Positions 22,525 through 31,105 of a stretch of DNA of 39,466 bases are shown here, one piece after another; position 1 is the first letter of the stretch; every line of letters starts with the position of its first letter. The notes below the pieces were generated by a model. That model ran no database searches. It was not told the DNA's origin and saw only the letters and a program-made list of their open reading frames with translations. A program made the position numbers and the translations under genes. Source of the stretch: Actinomycetospora sp. (lineage in GTDB: Bacteria; Actinomycetota; Actinomycetes; Mycobacteriales; Pseudonocardiaceae); NCBI GenBank assembly GCA_029266415.1, contig JAQSWW010000016.1, forward strand, positions 1-39,466. The letters are read 5' to 3'.

Positions 22525-23526
22525 ATGAAGAAGCTTCTCAACGACCCGGCCGACCTCGTCGCGGAATCGCTGCGCGGGGTGGAGCGCGCCCATCCCGAAC
22601 TGCGGGTCGACCACGAGAACCGCATCCTCTACCGCGCCGACGCGCCGGTGTCGGGCAAGGTCGGTCTGCTCTCCGGCGGGGGCTCCGGGCACGAGCCCGC
22701 GCACGCGGGGTTCATCGGGCCCGGGATGCTCGACGCGGTCTGCGCGGGTGAGGTGTTCACGTCCCCGGTCCCGGACCAGATGTCCGAGGCCACCAAGAAC
22801 ATCGACGGCGGGGCCGGGGTGCTGCACCTCGTGTGGAACTACACCGGCGACGTCATGAACTTCGACATGGCCGCCGAGCTCGCCGCCGCGGAGACCGACA
22901 CCGAGGTCCAGGCGGTCGTCATCGACGACGACGTCGCCGTGGAGGACAGCCTGTTCACCGCCGGCCGCCGGGGCACCGGCGCCGCGATCCCGGTCGAGAA
23001 GATCGTCGGGGCCGCCGCCGAGCAGGGGCGCGGACTCACCGAGCTCGCCGACCTGGCGCGCCGGGTCAACGACAACACCCGCAGCATGGGCATGGCGCTG
23101 ACCTCCTGCACCGTGCCGGCCAAGGGCACCCCCACGTTCGACCTGCCCGACGACGAGATCGAGATCGGGATCGGCATCCACGGGGAGCCCGGCCGGCGTC
23201 GCGTCCCGATCGCCCCCGCCCGGGAGATCGCCCCGATGCTGGTGGAGCCGCTGCTGGCCGACCTGGACTTCACCAGCGGGGACGGCGTGCTCGTGTTCGT
23301 CAACAGCATGGGCGCCACCCCGATGCTCGAGCTGCACCTCATGTACGCCGAGATCGCCGCCATCCTCGACAGGGCGGGCGTCGTCCCGGTCCGCTCGCTG
23401 GTCGGGCCCTACGTCACGAGCCTCGACATGGCCGGCTGTTCGGTGACCCTGACCCGCTTCGACGACGAGCTCCTGCGGCTCTGGGACGCCCCGGTGGCCA
23501 CCCTCGGCCTGCGCTGGGGCATGTGA
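22525..23526 (+). CDS. dhaK: Dihydroxyacetone kinase subunit DhaK
   Basis: This 333-aa DhaK starts MKKLLNDPADLVAESLRG at an ATG after CCAGGAGCG. GGGSGHEPAH (residues 51-60) contributes His56 to the substrate pocket, and GIGIHGEPG carries His219, which forms the covalent hemiaminal with dihydroxyacetone. With DhaL and DhaM it phosphorylates dihydroxyacetone to DHAP using PEP via the PTS. The stop overlaps the dhaL start (TGATG). It is the first gene of a tight three-gene operon. Confidence 0.96.
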   Translation: MKKLLNDPADLVAESLRGVERAHPELRVDHENRILYRADAPVSGKVGLLSGGGSGHEPAHAGFIGPGMLDAVCAGEVFTSPVPDQMSEATKNIDGGAGVLHLVWNYTGDVMNFDMAAELAAAETDTEVQAVVIDDDVAVEDSLFTAGRRGTGAAIPVEKIVGAAAEQGRGLTELADLARRVNDNTRSMGMALTSCTVPAKGTPTFDLPDDEIEIGIGIHGEPGRRRVPIAPAREIAPMLVEPLLADLDFTSGDGVLVFVNSMGATPMLELHLMYAEIAAILDRAGVVPVRSLVGPYVTSLDMAGCSVTLTRFDDELLRLWDAPVATLGLRWGM

Positions 23527-24182
23527 TGCCGGGCGACGCCGTCGACACCGCTGCCTTGCAGCGCTGGCTGCGGACGTTCGCGGCGTCCGTGGCCGAGCAG
23601 CGGGACCACCTGACCGCCCTCGACGCCGCGATCGGCGACGCGGACCACGGGGCGAACATGCACCGCGGCATGTCCGCCGTGGTCGCCGCCCTCGACACCG
23701 CGCCCGCCACGGACCCGGCCGCGCTGTTCAAGCAGGCCGGCATGACGCTGGTCAAGTCGGTCGGGGGAGCGAGCGGACCGCTCTACGGCACGTTGTTCCT
23801 GCGCATGGCCCCGGCCACCGGCGGTGCCGCGTCGCTCGATCCCGAGACGTTCGCGAAGGCGCTGCGCGCGGGCCTCGAGGGCGTGGTCGCCCGCGGCAAG
23901 GCCGAGCTCGGCGACAAGACGATGGTCGACGCCCTCGCCCCGGCCCTGGACGCGCTCGACGCCGCGCTGGCCGCCGGCGAGCCGCTGGCGGACGCGTTGC
24001 GTGCCGCGTCCGCGGCCGCCGACGAGGGGCGCGACGCCACGGTGCCGCTCGTCGCCCGCAAGGGCCGCGCCAGCTATCTCGGCGAGCGCAGCGCCGGCCA
24101 CCAGGACCCGGGTGCCACGTCGACCGCCCTGCTCGTCGCGGCGGCGGCGACCGGCCTCGTGGAGCAGGACGACTCCTCGTGA
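23526..24182 (+). CDS. dhaL: Dihydroxyacetone kinase subunit DhaL (ADP-binding)
   Basis: This 218-aa protein has the Mg-ADP binding aspartates in LDAAIGDADHGANM (Asp33, Asp38, Asp40). KSVGGASGPLYGTLFLRM, ELGDKTMVDAL and ARKGRASYLGERSAGHQDPGA complete the nucleotide lid. In PTS-dependent kinases DhaL holds ADP permanently; it is rephosphorylated by DhaM and passes phosphate to DhaK-bound dihydroxyacetone. It overlaps both neighbours (dhaK stop and dhaM GTG start), so the three are translationally coupled. Confidence 0.96.
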   Translation: MPGDAVDTAALQRWLRTFAASVAEQRDHLTALDAAIGDADHGANMHRGMSAVVAALDTAPATDPAALFKQAGMTLVKSVGGASGPLYGTLFLRMAPATGGAASLDPETFAKALRAGLEGVVARGKAELGDKTMVDALAPALDALDAALAAGEPLADALRAASAAADEGRDATVPLVARKGRASYLGERSAGHQDPGATSTALLVAAAATGLVEQDDSS

Positions 24183-26629
24183 CCGTCGGGCTCGTCGTGG
24201 TCTCCCACAGCCGGGCCCTCGGCGAGGCCGCCCGGGCCCTGGCCGGGGAGATGCTGCAGGGCGACGACACCCGGATCGAAGTCGCCGCCGGGCTCGACGA
24301 CGGCGGCTTCGGCACCGACGCGATGGCGATCAGCGAGGCCGTCGCGCGCGCCGACGCCGGGGACGGGGTCGTCGTGCTGATGGACATGGGCAGCGCCGTG
24401 CTCTCCGCCGAGCTCGCCCTCGAGATGGTCGACGACGACGTCCGCGAGCGTGCCGTGCTCTGCGCCGCGCCGCTGGTCGAGGGCCTCGTCGTCGCCGCGG
24501 TCAGCGCGGCCGGTGGCGCCTCGGCGGCGGAGGTCGCCGCCGAGGCGACCGACGCCCTGGAGGCGAAGGCGGTCCACCTGGGCCCGGACGAGCCGACCCG
24601 GGACGCCGCGGCGCCGGAGCCGGCGGGAGTGGAGCAGGGCGAGGAGCACCGGGTGTTCACCGTCCGGCCGGCGCACGGGCTGCACGCACGTCCCGCCGCC
24701 CTGCTCGTGCAGGCGTTGCGCGGCCTCGACGCCGTGGTCCGGTTGCGCAACCTCACCCTCGACGGCCCGGAGGTCTCGGCCGCCAGCCTGTCGAAGGTCG
24801 CGACCCTCGGCGCCCTCCACGGGCACGACGTGGCGGTCCGCGCCCGCGGCGGCGACGCCGGCGACGCCGTCCGTCGCCTGATCGACCTCGCCGAGGACGG
24901 CTTCGGCGAGGCCGACGCCCCGGCGGCGCCGCCACCGGCCGCGCCGGCGACCCCGGGGCAGCCGATCCCGGCCTCGCCGGGGATCGGGATCGGCCCGCCC
25001 CGGGCCGGGGGCGCCGCGCCGGTCACGGTCCCCGCCGCCCGCCCGGGCAGTCCTGGCGACCAGCGCGGCCGCCTGGACGACGCCCGGGCCGGCGCCCGCG
25101 AGCACCTGCGCGGCGTCCGCGACCGCGCGGCCCGCGAGATCGGCGCCACCGAGGCCGCGGTGTTCGACGCGCAGCTGCTGCTGCTCGACGACCCGGACGT
25201 GCTCGCGGACACCGGTGCCCGCATCGACGCGGGGGCCGACGCCGCCCGGGCGTGGGCGGACGTCCTCGACGAGGTCGAGGGCAGGTTCGCCGACGCCGCC
25301 GACGAGTACCTGCGCGCCCGCGCCCGCGACGTCCACGACGTGCGGGACCAGGTGCTGCGGGCCCTGGGCGGTGCCGTGGAGCGCGAAGCCGCGGGCGACG
25401 GGATCCTCGTCGCCGACGACCTCACGCCCGCCGACGCCGCCCAGCTCGACCCGGCCCGTACGCCGGCGGTGGTGCTCGCCGGTGGCAGCCCCACCGCGCA
25501 CGCGGTGATCCTGCTGCGGGCGCGGGGTGTCCCCGCCGTCGTCGGGGTCGGCACCGCGCGCGCGACCCGCGCCGGCGAGGCCGCCCTGCTCGCCGTCGAC
25601 GGGACCACCGGCGAGGTCGTCGTCGACCCCGACGCGTCGACCCTCGACGCGTTCCGGGATCGGGCCGCGGCGCAGGGCCGCCGTCGCGACGACGCGCTGC
25701 GACGGGCCCACGAGCCCGCGGTGACCCGGGACGGGACGACCGTCCTCGTCGGCGCCAACGTCGGCTCGGCCGGCGACGCCGCGGCCGCGGTGGGGGCCGA
25801 CCTCGCCGGACTGGTGCGCACCGAGTTCTGCTTCCTCGACCGGCAGTCCGCGCCCGACGTCGACGAGCAGGAGGCGGCCTACCGGGCGATCGCCGAGGCG
25901 ATGGACGGGCGGCGTGTCACCCTGCGCACGCTCGACGTCGGCGGCGACAAGCCCCTGGACTACCTGGCGATGCCGCGGGAAGCCAACCCGTTCCTCGGGG
26001 TCCGCGGGCTCCGGCTCGCGCTCGCGCGGCCCGCGCTGCTCGCCGACCAGCTCCGCGCGATCGTGCGGGTCGCCCACGACCACCCGGTCGACGTCATGTT
26101 CCCGATGGTCTCCGCGGTCGACGAGCTGGTCGCGGCCCGCCGGGCGCTCGACGACGCGGTCGAGACCGTCGGCCGGGGCCGCCCCGCCGACCTGCGCGTC
26201 GGGATCATGGTCGAGGTCCCGGCGGCCGCACTCAAGGCCGCGGCGTTCGCCCCGCTCGTCGACTTCCTCTCGATCGGCACCAACGACCTCACCCAGTACG
26301 CCCTGGCCGCCGAGCGCGGCAACGACCAGCTCGCCACGCTCGCCGACCCCCTCGACCCGGGCGTCCTCGCGCTCGTCGCCGCCACCGTCGACGGGGCCGC
26401 CCGAGCCGACCACGATGTCCTCGTCGCGGTGTGCGGCGAGGTGGCCGGCGACGAGCAGGCCGCCGCGTTGCTGATCGGGCTCGGCGTGCGCGAGCTCAGC
26501 GTCGGCCCCGCCGCGGTGGCGACGGTGAAGCAGGCCGTGCGCGAGGTCGACCTCGGGAGGGCCCGCGAGCTGGCCGTCGCGGCTCTGGCGTGCCCCGACG
26601 CGTCCGCCGTGCGCGCGCTCACGGCCTGA
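24179..26629 (+). CDS. dhaM: DhaM phosphotransferase fused to HPr and full-length PTS enzyme I
   Basis: This 816-aa protein has three PTS parts. Residues 1-135 form the EIIA-like DhaM domain with phosphoacceptor His10 (VVVSHSRALGEAA). Residues 156-242 are HPr with His169 (AHGLHARPAALLVQ). Residues 260-816 are enzyme I, with His441 (GGSPTAHAVILLRARGVPAVVG) and the complete PEP-binding C-terminal barrel (MFPMVSAVDELV; VGIMVEVPAAAL; IGTNDLTQYALA; the CGE loop). E. coli DhaM has a truncated EI. Here EI looks full, so one chain could carry phosphate from PEP to DhaL without separate PtsI or PtsH. The GTG start overlaps dhaL. The 3' end overlaps the convergent hydrolase by 11 bp. Confidence 0.93.
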   Translation: MTVGLVVVSHSRALGEAARALAGEMLQGDDTRIEVAAGLDDGGFGTDAMAISEAVARADAGDGVVVLMDMGSAVLSAELALEMVDDDVRERAVLCAAPLVEGLVVAAVSAAGGASAAEVAAEATDALEAKAVHLGPDEPTRDAAAPEPAGVEQGEEHRVFTVRPAHGLHARPAALLVQALRGLDAVVRLRNLTLDGPEVSAASLSKVATLGALHGHDVAVRARGGDAGDAVRRLIDLAEDGFGEADAPAAPPPAAPATPGQPIPASPGIGIGPPRAGGAAPVTVPAARPGSPGDQRGRLDDARAGAREHLRGVRDRAAREIGATEAAVFDAQLLLLDDPDVLADTGARIDAGADAARAWADVLDEVEGRFADAADEYLRARARDVHDVRDQVLRALGGAVEREAAGDGILVADDLTPADAAQLDPARTPAVVLAGGSPTAHAVILLRARGVPAVVGVGTARATRAGEAALLAVDGTTGEVVVDPDASTLDAFRDRAAAQGRRRDDALRRAHEPAVTRDGTTVLVGANVGSAGDAAAAVGADLAGLVRTEFCFLDRQSAPDVDEQEAAYRAIAEAMDGRRVTLRTLDVGGDKPLDYLAMPREANPFLGVRGLRLALARPALLADQLRAIVRVAHDHPVDVMFPMVSAVDELVAARRALDDAVETVGRGRPADLRVGIMVEVPAAALKAAAFAPLVDFLSIGTNDLTQYALAAERGNDQLATLADPLDPGVLALVAATVDGAARADHDVLVAVCGEVAGDEQAAALLIGLGVRELSVGPAAVATVKQAVREVDLGRARELAVAALACPDASAVRALTA

Positions 26630-27500
26630 GGTCGGTGCGGCCCGCGAGGTCGAGGAGCTCGCGGTGGAGTCGCGCCGGGTACTGCAGCGGCAGGAAGTGG
26701 CCGCCGAGCAGGGAGACGAACCGCGCGTCGGGGAGGTCGCGCGCAGCGCGGCGGAGGTCGTCGCTCGCGGCGAGGTTGTCGAGGACGCCGGCGACGACGG
26801 TCACCGGGAACGTGGCGAAGGAGGTGTCCACGGGTTCCTGCTCGCCCGCGGCGAGGACGAGCCGCGAGTACCAGGTCCACGGGTGGGTGGCGAACTCCCG
26901 GGCGGCCGCGCTGGTGGCGGTCAGGCTCGGCGACGGCGGCGCCCCGGCCAGGGCGACGAGGGCCTGGAAGGTGTCGATCACGGGGGGCACCATCGCCGCG
27001 CCGGCGGCGACGGGTGGGCCCACCCACCGCAGCGCCCAGGCCCCGATCCGGCCGAGGGGTTCCCGCCACTCGCGGAGCACGCCGGCGGGGCCGAACAGGA
27101 TGGGGAACGGGTCCCCGGCCCGGCCCCCGACCGCCAGGATGCCGGCGACCCGCCCGGGGTGGTCGCGGGCGAAGGCGAAGGCGACGTTGACCCCGAGCGA
27201 CCAGCCGACCAGCACCGCGCGGTCCATCCCGGCCGCGTCCATGACCGCCTCGAGGTCGGCGGCGTGGTCCTCCACGGTGATCCGGTCGACATCGGCGGGA
27301 CGCTCCGAGGCGTCGAGGCCGCGGTGGAACCAGGACACGGCGCGCACACCGCAGTCCGGGTCGGCGAGCAGCGGCCACGCCGACGGCGGCGCACCCATGC
27401 CGTTGCTGATCACGACCGGGTAGCCCGAGCCCTCGTTGTCCCAGGTCCGGACCCAGGTGCCGTCGCGACTGCGGGCGCCGGACACCGCTGGTGCGGACAT
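26619..27500 (-). CDS. Alpha/beta hydrolase
   Basis: This 293-aa alpha/beta-hydrolase-fold protein has an oxyanion-region VVISNGMGAPPSAWPLL, nucleophile elbow GWSLG (AVLVGWSLGVNVAFAFA, about residues 96-112) and late catalytic His in LLGGHFLPLQYP (about 273). The acid is probably Asp in VVAGVLDNLAA (about 239). It resembles general esterase/lipase or C-C hydrolases; the substrate is unknown. The start is ATG at 27500. It is divergent from the glutamate-synthase-like gene. Confidence 0.9.
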   Translation of the reverse strand: MSAPAVSGARSRDGTWVRTWDNEGSGYPVVISNGMGAPPSAWPLLADPDCGVRAVSWFHRGLDASERPADVDRITVEDHAADLEAVMDAAGMDRAVLVGWSLGVNVAFAFARDHPGRVAGILAVGGRAGDPFPILFGPAGVLREWREPLGRIGAWALRWVGPPVAAGAAMVPPVIDTFQALVALAGAPPSPSLTATSAAAREFATHPWTWYSRLVLAAGEQEPVDTSFATFPVTVVAGVLDNLAASDDLRRAARDLPDARFVSLLGGHFLPLQYPARLHRELLDLAGRTDLRP

Positions 27501-27699
27501 GGTGGTTCCTCACGACGGGGACAGGTCTCCGACGGCCGTGCCCCGATGTGACGCCGCCGGAACAGGATGGGCGCCAAGTACCGACGACCGGCCCAGCCCG
27601 CCCGAGCCGGGGGAGCAGGCACCTCGACCGCACGCCGACCGCCGCCTGCGCCCGGCGGGCGGCGGGTGGCGCGGCGGCGCAACTGGGCACCCTGCTGGT

Positions 27700-29217
27700 G
27701 TGAAGTGGGTCTCACGTGCTGCACCGGTCATCGCGACGGCCGCCCTCGCCGGGCACGACCTGCTGCAGCGGCGGCACGCGCTGCTGCGGAACTTCCCGGT
27801 GCTGGGGCACGCCCGCTACCTCATCGAGTCCATCGGCCCGGAGCTGCGGCAGTACATCGTGGCCGGGGACAACGAGGAGCGTCCGTTCACGCGTGACCAG
27901 CGGCGGTGGGTCTACGCGTCGTCCAAGCTCGAGAACAACTACTTCGGGTTCGGGACCGACAACGACGTCGAGCACACCCCGGGCTACGTGATCGTCAACC
28001 ACCGCACCTTCGGCCGGACGACGCCGTCGTCGAAACGGGACGCCGACGTGGAGGGCACGGTGCCGTGCGCGAAGGTGCTGGGCGCCGCCCGCGACCGCCG
28101 GCACGCGTTCCGGCCGGAGTCCGTGGTCAACATCTCGGGCATGAGCTTCGGGTCGTTGTCCGGGCGCGCGGTCGAGGCCCTCAACAAGGGCGCGGCGATG
28201 TCCGGGTGCCTGCACAACACCGGTGAGGGCAGCATCTCCCCGCACCACTGTCACGGTGGTGAGCTGGTGTGGCAGATCGGGACCGGCTACTTCGGGTGCC
28301 GGGACGAGCAGGGGCGGTTCGACCTGCAGCGGCTCAAGGACCGGGCGGCCTCGGCGCCGGTGCGGGCGCTGGAGATCAAGCTCAGCCAGGGCGCGAAACC
28401 CGGGCTGGGCGGCCTGCTGCCGGCGGCGAAGGTGTCGCCGGAGATCGCGGCGACGAGGGACATCCCGCTGGGCCGGGACTGCGTGAGCCCCACGCGGCAC
28501 AGCGAGTTCTCGTCGACCGACGAGATGCTGGACTGGGTCGAGATGCTCGCGGCGGAGACCGGCCTGCCCGTGGGCATCAAGTCCGCCGTCGGCGATCTGG
28601 GGTTCTGGCACGAGCTCACGGAGCTGATGACGCAGTCCGATCGCGCGGTCGACTTCGTGACCGTCGACGGGGGAGAGGGCGGCACCGGCGCGTCCCCCCT
28701 GGTCTTCACCGATGCGGTGAGCATGCCGTTCCGGCTGGGCTTCAGCCGCGTCTACTCGGTGTTCGCGGAGCGGGACCTGCACGACCGCGTGGTCTTCGTG
28801 GGCGCGGGGAAGCTGGGCCTGCCCGACAACGCCGTCGTCGCCTTCGGCCTCGGGTGCGACATGGTCAACGTCGCCCGGGAGGCGATGCTGGCGGTCGGCT
28901 GCATCCAGGCGAAGACCTGCCACACCGGGAACTGCCCGACGGGCGTCGCGACCCAGAACACCTGGCTGGCGCACGGGCTCGATCCCGACCTGAAGTCCGT
29001 GCGGGCCGCGAACTACGTCAAGACCCTGCGGCGGGACCTGCTCAAGGTCGCCGAGGCCGCCGGCGTGGAGCACCCCGCACTCATCCCGGCCGACTCCATC
29101 GAGATCCTCACCGGCCAGAGCGTCGCCACCCCGTTGACGGAGGTGTACGGGTACCGGCCGGACTGGGGGTTCCCGTCGCCTGCCGACCGTGACCGGATCG
29201 TCGCGCTGATGTCCTGA
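27700..29217 (+). CDS. FMN-binding glutamate synthase family protein
   Basis: This 505-aa protein corresponds to the central FMN/Fe-S domain of glutamate synthase large subunit. SVVNISGMSFGSLSGRAVEALNKGA, NTGEGSISPHH, KPGLGGLLPAAKVSPEIA and VTVDGGEGGTGASPLVF form the FMN barrel, and CIQAKTCHTGNCPTGVATQ supplies three Cys for a [3Fe-4S] cluster. The glutaminase domain is absent, as in the stand-alone family common in actinobacteria, whose reaction is not established. A hydrophobic N-terminus (APVIATAALAG) may anchor it. A GTG at 27700 is chosen; upstream frame to 27436 is Arg/Pro-rich and overlaps the divergent gene. Confidence 0.9.
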   Translation: MKWVSRAAPVIATAALAGHDLLQRRHALLRNFPVLGHARYLIESIGPELRQYIVAGDNEERPFTRDQRRWVYASSKLENNYFGFGTDNDVEHTPGYVIVNHRTFGRTTPSSKRDADVEGTVPCAKVLGAARDRRHAFRPESVVNISGMSFGSLSGRAVEALNKGAAMSGCLHNTGEGSISPHHCHGGELVWQIGTGYFGCRDEQGRFDLQRLKDRAASAPVRALEIKLSQGAKPGLGGLLPAAKVSPEIAATRDIPLGRDCVSPTRHSEFSSTDEMLDWVEMLAAETGLPVGIKSAVGDLGFWHELTELMTQSDRAVDFVTVDGGEGGTGASPLVFTDAVSMPFRLGFSRVYSVFAERDLHDRVVFVGAGKLGLPDNAVVAFGLGCDMVNVAREAMLAVGCIQAKTCHTGNCPTGVATQNTWLAHGLDPDLKSVRAANYVKTLRRDLLKVAEAAGVEHPALIPADSIEILTGQSVATPLTEVYGYRPDWGFPSPADRDRIVALMS

Positions 29218-29250
29218 ACGGACGCCCGTCGGGAGGAGCAGCCCGGCCGC

Positions 29251-29619
29251 TCAGCCGTCGTCCCGGTCGCGGATCCGGTCGAGCGTCCGGAGCGCCTCCG
29301 TGGCCGCGGCCGGGACCCGTGCCGGGACGGCGGACGGAGGCGCCTGCGCCAGCCTGGCCAACGCTGCCCTGGCGTCGGTGGTGTCGATGCTGGCGAGCAC
29401 GTCGACGAGATCGACGTCGCCCCGGCCGCTCAGGACCGCGTCGGTCACGAGGGGGACGGATCGGTCTCCGGCCCGGACCAGCAGCATCGCGGCCAGCGTG
29501 CGCTCGGTCTCCTCGCCGTGGGCGACGGCGTCGAGCAGCGCGTCCCCGGCAGACGCGAGTCCGGTCAACCGCCAGGTGGCGCCGGCGGCGAGGACCCGGG
29601 CGGACCTCACGGCACCCAT
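29251..29619 (-). CDS. Small HEAT-repeat-like protein
   Basis: This 122-aa, almost wholly helical protein has repeated helix pairs (LAAMLLVRAGDRSVPLVTDAVL; LVDVLASIDTTDARAALARLA) with the spacing of HEAT/PBS-lyase-like repeats. No catalytic motif is seen. It starts 15 bp after the stop of the hydrolase on the same strand, so the two are co-transcribed. The hydrolase itself has similar repeats before its catalytic domain, so this protein may bind it or act as a dissociated part. Function unknown. Confidence 0.7.
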   Translation of the reverse strand: MGAVRSARVLAAGATWRLTGLASAGDALLDAVAHGEETERTLAAMLLVRAGDRSVPLVTDAVLSGRGDVDLVDVLASIDTTDARAALARLAQAPPSAVPARVPAAATEALRTLDRIRDRDDG

Positions 29620-29634
29620 GTCCGCCTCTCCACC

Positions 29635-30744
29635 TCACAGCACCGCCGGGAGGTCGTGCCGATCCCAGTACGCGGGCTCGTGCGTGTCGCTGTGATCGAA
29701 CCACCCGTGGACGTGCGAGGTCACCTGGTGGGCGTGCTCCGCGGGAGGAGTGAAGGTCTGGCCGCCGCGGTCGGCGAGGATCACGAGATCGAGGTTCACG
29801 CGCACATCGATGACGCGTCGCACCTTCGCGAAGTCCGGGAACCACTCGCCGTGCACGGGCCAGCTGAGCAGGACCAGGCGATCGATCCCCATCCCGCGAC
29901 GGGTGGCGAGGTTGGCCACCGTCCCGCCGTGGCTGTGCGCGAAGACGTCCGGCTGCTGCAGGTCCTGATCGATGACCCAGTCGGCCATCTGCTGCGCGGC
30001 GAGCTGGCGCGCGCCGTCGGAGTACAGGCCCGTCCACCGGAAGCTCGGGTCGTGCAGCTTGAGCGGTGGCACGAGCGCGTCGAGGTAGAGGTAGAAGTCG
30101 CCGCCGGGCTGCCACCACCGCGTCAACGCCGCGAAGGTCCCGTGGGTGAGCACGGCGGTGTGCGACGGCCGATCGGTACCGGTGAGGCGTGACGGCCGGC
30201 CGACGACCGCCCGGAGGACCGGGTGCTGGGGATCGACACGCGCGACGCTGATCCGTCCGATCTCCCTGGTCAGCGCGTCGCCTCGGGTGGCGCCCTCCAC
30301 CAGCTGGGCCATCAGGTCGTCCCGCGGTCCGGTGGTGTCGAGCGCGGCCACCGCTGCCGAGGTCCGGACCAGGCGGCTCTCGCTGTGCAGGTTGGCCTCC
30401 ACCAGCGCGGCCGCGATGACCGGCTCCGGCTGGTCGACGACCCGCGCCATGAGCTCGGCGCCGGTGGACGGGGGGAGCCGCAGGCTCCGGTCGGCGAGAC
30501 GACCGGCGACGTCGGCACCCAGCGGCTCCGCCGCCTCCTCGAGCGGGATGGGGTCTCGACGGCCGAGGTCGGCGAGGTCCGTGGGGAGACCGACCGCCGC
30601 CGGGTCGTCGACCCGATCCGCCTCGCCGCCCGCCGCGGCGCCGATCGACAGCACGATGGCCGCCTGGCTCAACCACGCATCGCGGCTCCGCACGGTGAAG
30701 GCGTCGGGACCGGGGATCGGTGAGGCGATCGGTTTCGCAGCCAT
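29635..30744 (-). CDS. Alpha/beta-hydrolase-fold protein with N-terminal HEAT-like region
   Basis: This 369-aa protein has a short hydrophobic stretch (residues 24-40), a helical HEAT-like part (about 95-180; EANLHSESRLVRTSAAVAAL), and a hydrolase domain from about 192. HTAVLTHGTFA forms the first strand and oxyanion region, VFAHSHGGTVANLA carries nucleophile Ser271 in an AHSHGG elbow, and VILADRGGQTF (Asp325) and DHSDTHEP (His351 or His355) offer the acid and base. I do not recognise a named family; it resembles the lipase/hydrolase superfamily. The ATG at 30744 has a GAGGGGAAGCC ribosome site and a good -10 (TATGAT) 23 bp upstream. Confidence 0.78.
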   Translation of the reverse strand: MAAKPIASPIPGPDAFTVRSRDAWLSQAAIVLSIGAAAGGEADRVDDPAAVGLPTDLADLGRRDPIPLEEAAEPLGADVAGRLADRSLRLPPSTGAELMARVVDQPEPVIAAALVEANLHSESRLVRTSAAVAALDTTGPRDDLMAQLVEGATRGDALTREIGRISVARVDPQHPVLRAVVGRPSRLTGTDRPSHTAVLTHGTFAALTRWWQPGGDFYLYLDALVPPLKLHDPSFRWTGLYSDGARQLAAQQMADWVIDQDLQQPDVFAHSHGGTVANLATRRGMGIDRLVLLSWPVHGEWFPDFAKVRRVIDVRVNLDLVILADRGGQTFTPPAEHAHQVTSHVHGWFDHSDTHEPAYWDRHDLPAVL

Positions 30745-30766
30745 GGCTTCCCCTCGTCGCGGAGGT

Positions 30767-30795
30767 ATCATAGACGCCCATCGGTGATCGTTGTC
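30767..30795 (-). promoter_or_regulatory. Candidate sigma-70-type promoter for the hydrolase/HEAT pair
   Basis: On the minus strand GACAAC (30795-30790), a 17-nt spacer, then TATGAT (30772-30767) lie just upstream of the ribosome site. The -10 fits TANNNT well; the -35 is only a moderate match. Confidence 0.45.
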
Positions 30796-30932
30796 GGGAA
30801 TCGTCGATCTCATCGCTCGTGCGCCGACCGTGATGTCGCGGGCGGCCGAGTGCGGTTGCCGGACCCGTGGTCGAATTGTCCCCACCTGTGCGGAGGGACA
30901 GACAGAGGCCGATCCAGTGACGGGTCGACCTC

Positions 30933-30959
30933 CGATATCGCCCGGCCGGCGCGATATCG
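30933..30959. repeat. Paired 8-bp palindromes in the hydrolase-hrpB intergenic region
   Basis: CGATATCG occurs at 30933-30940 and again at 30952-30959, 19 bp apart, framing CCCGGCCGGCG. Together they form a 27-bp inverted repeat with 9-bp arms. The 361-bp gap (30745-31105) is less GC-rich than its flanks and holds no gene I can support. Confidence 0.6.
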
Positions 30960-31105
30960 CGAGCATCCCCAGATCGGCTCACCGCGCGTCGCTGAGGGAA
31001 TTCCGCGAGGTACAGCACGACGAAAGGGACGCTGTCCGCCGGCAGTTCCGTGCCCGCCGCACGGTCGAGGCTGTTCGTCGCCCGATACGTGGTAGACCGA
31101 CAGGC

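Noticed and set aside
23824..27423. 1199-codon plus-strand frame through dhaL, dhaM and the hydrolase
   Set aside because: Out of frame with the clearly conserved DhaL and DhaM; Arg/Pro-rich shadow.
29251..30744. Calling the hydrolase/HEAT pair a phage-defence system or toxin-antitoxin
   Set aside because: No nuclease, NTPase or known defence domain, no mobile element or phage gene nearby. Kept only as a possibility in the findings.
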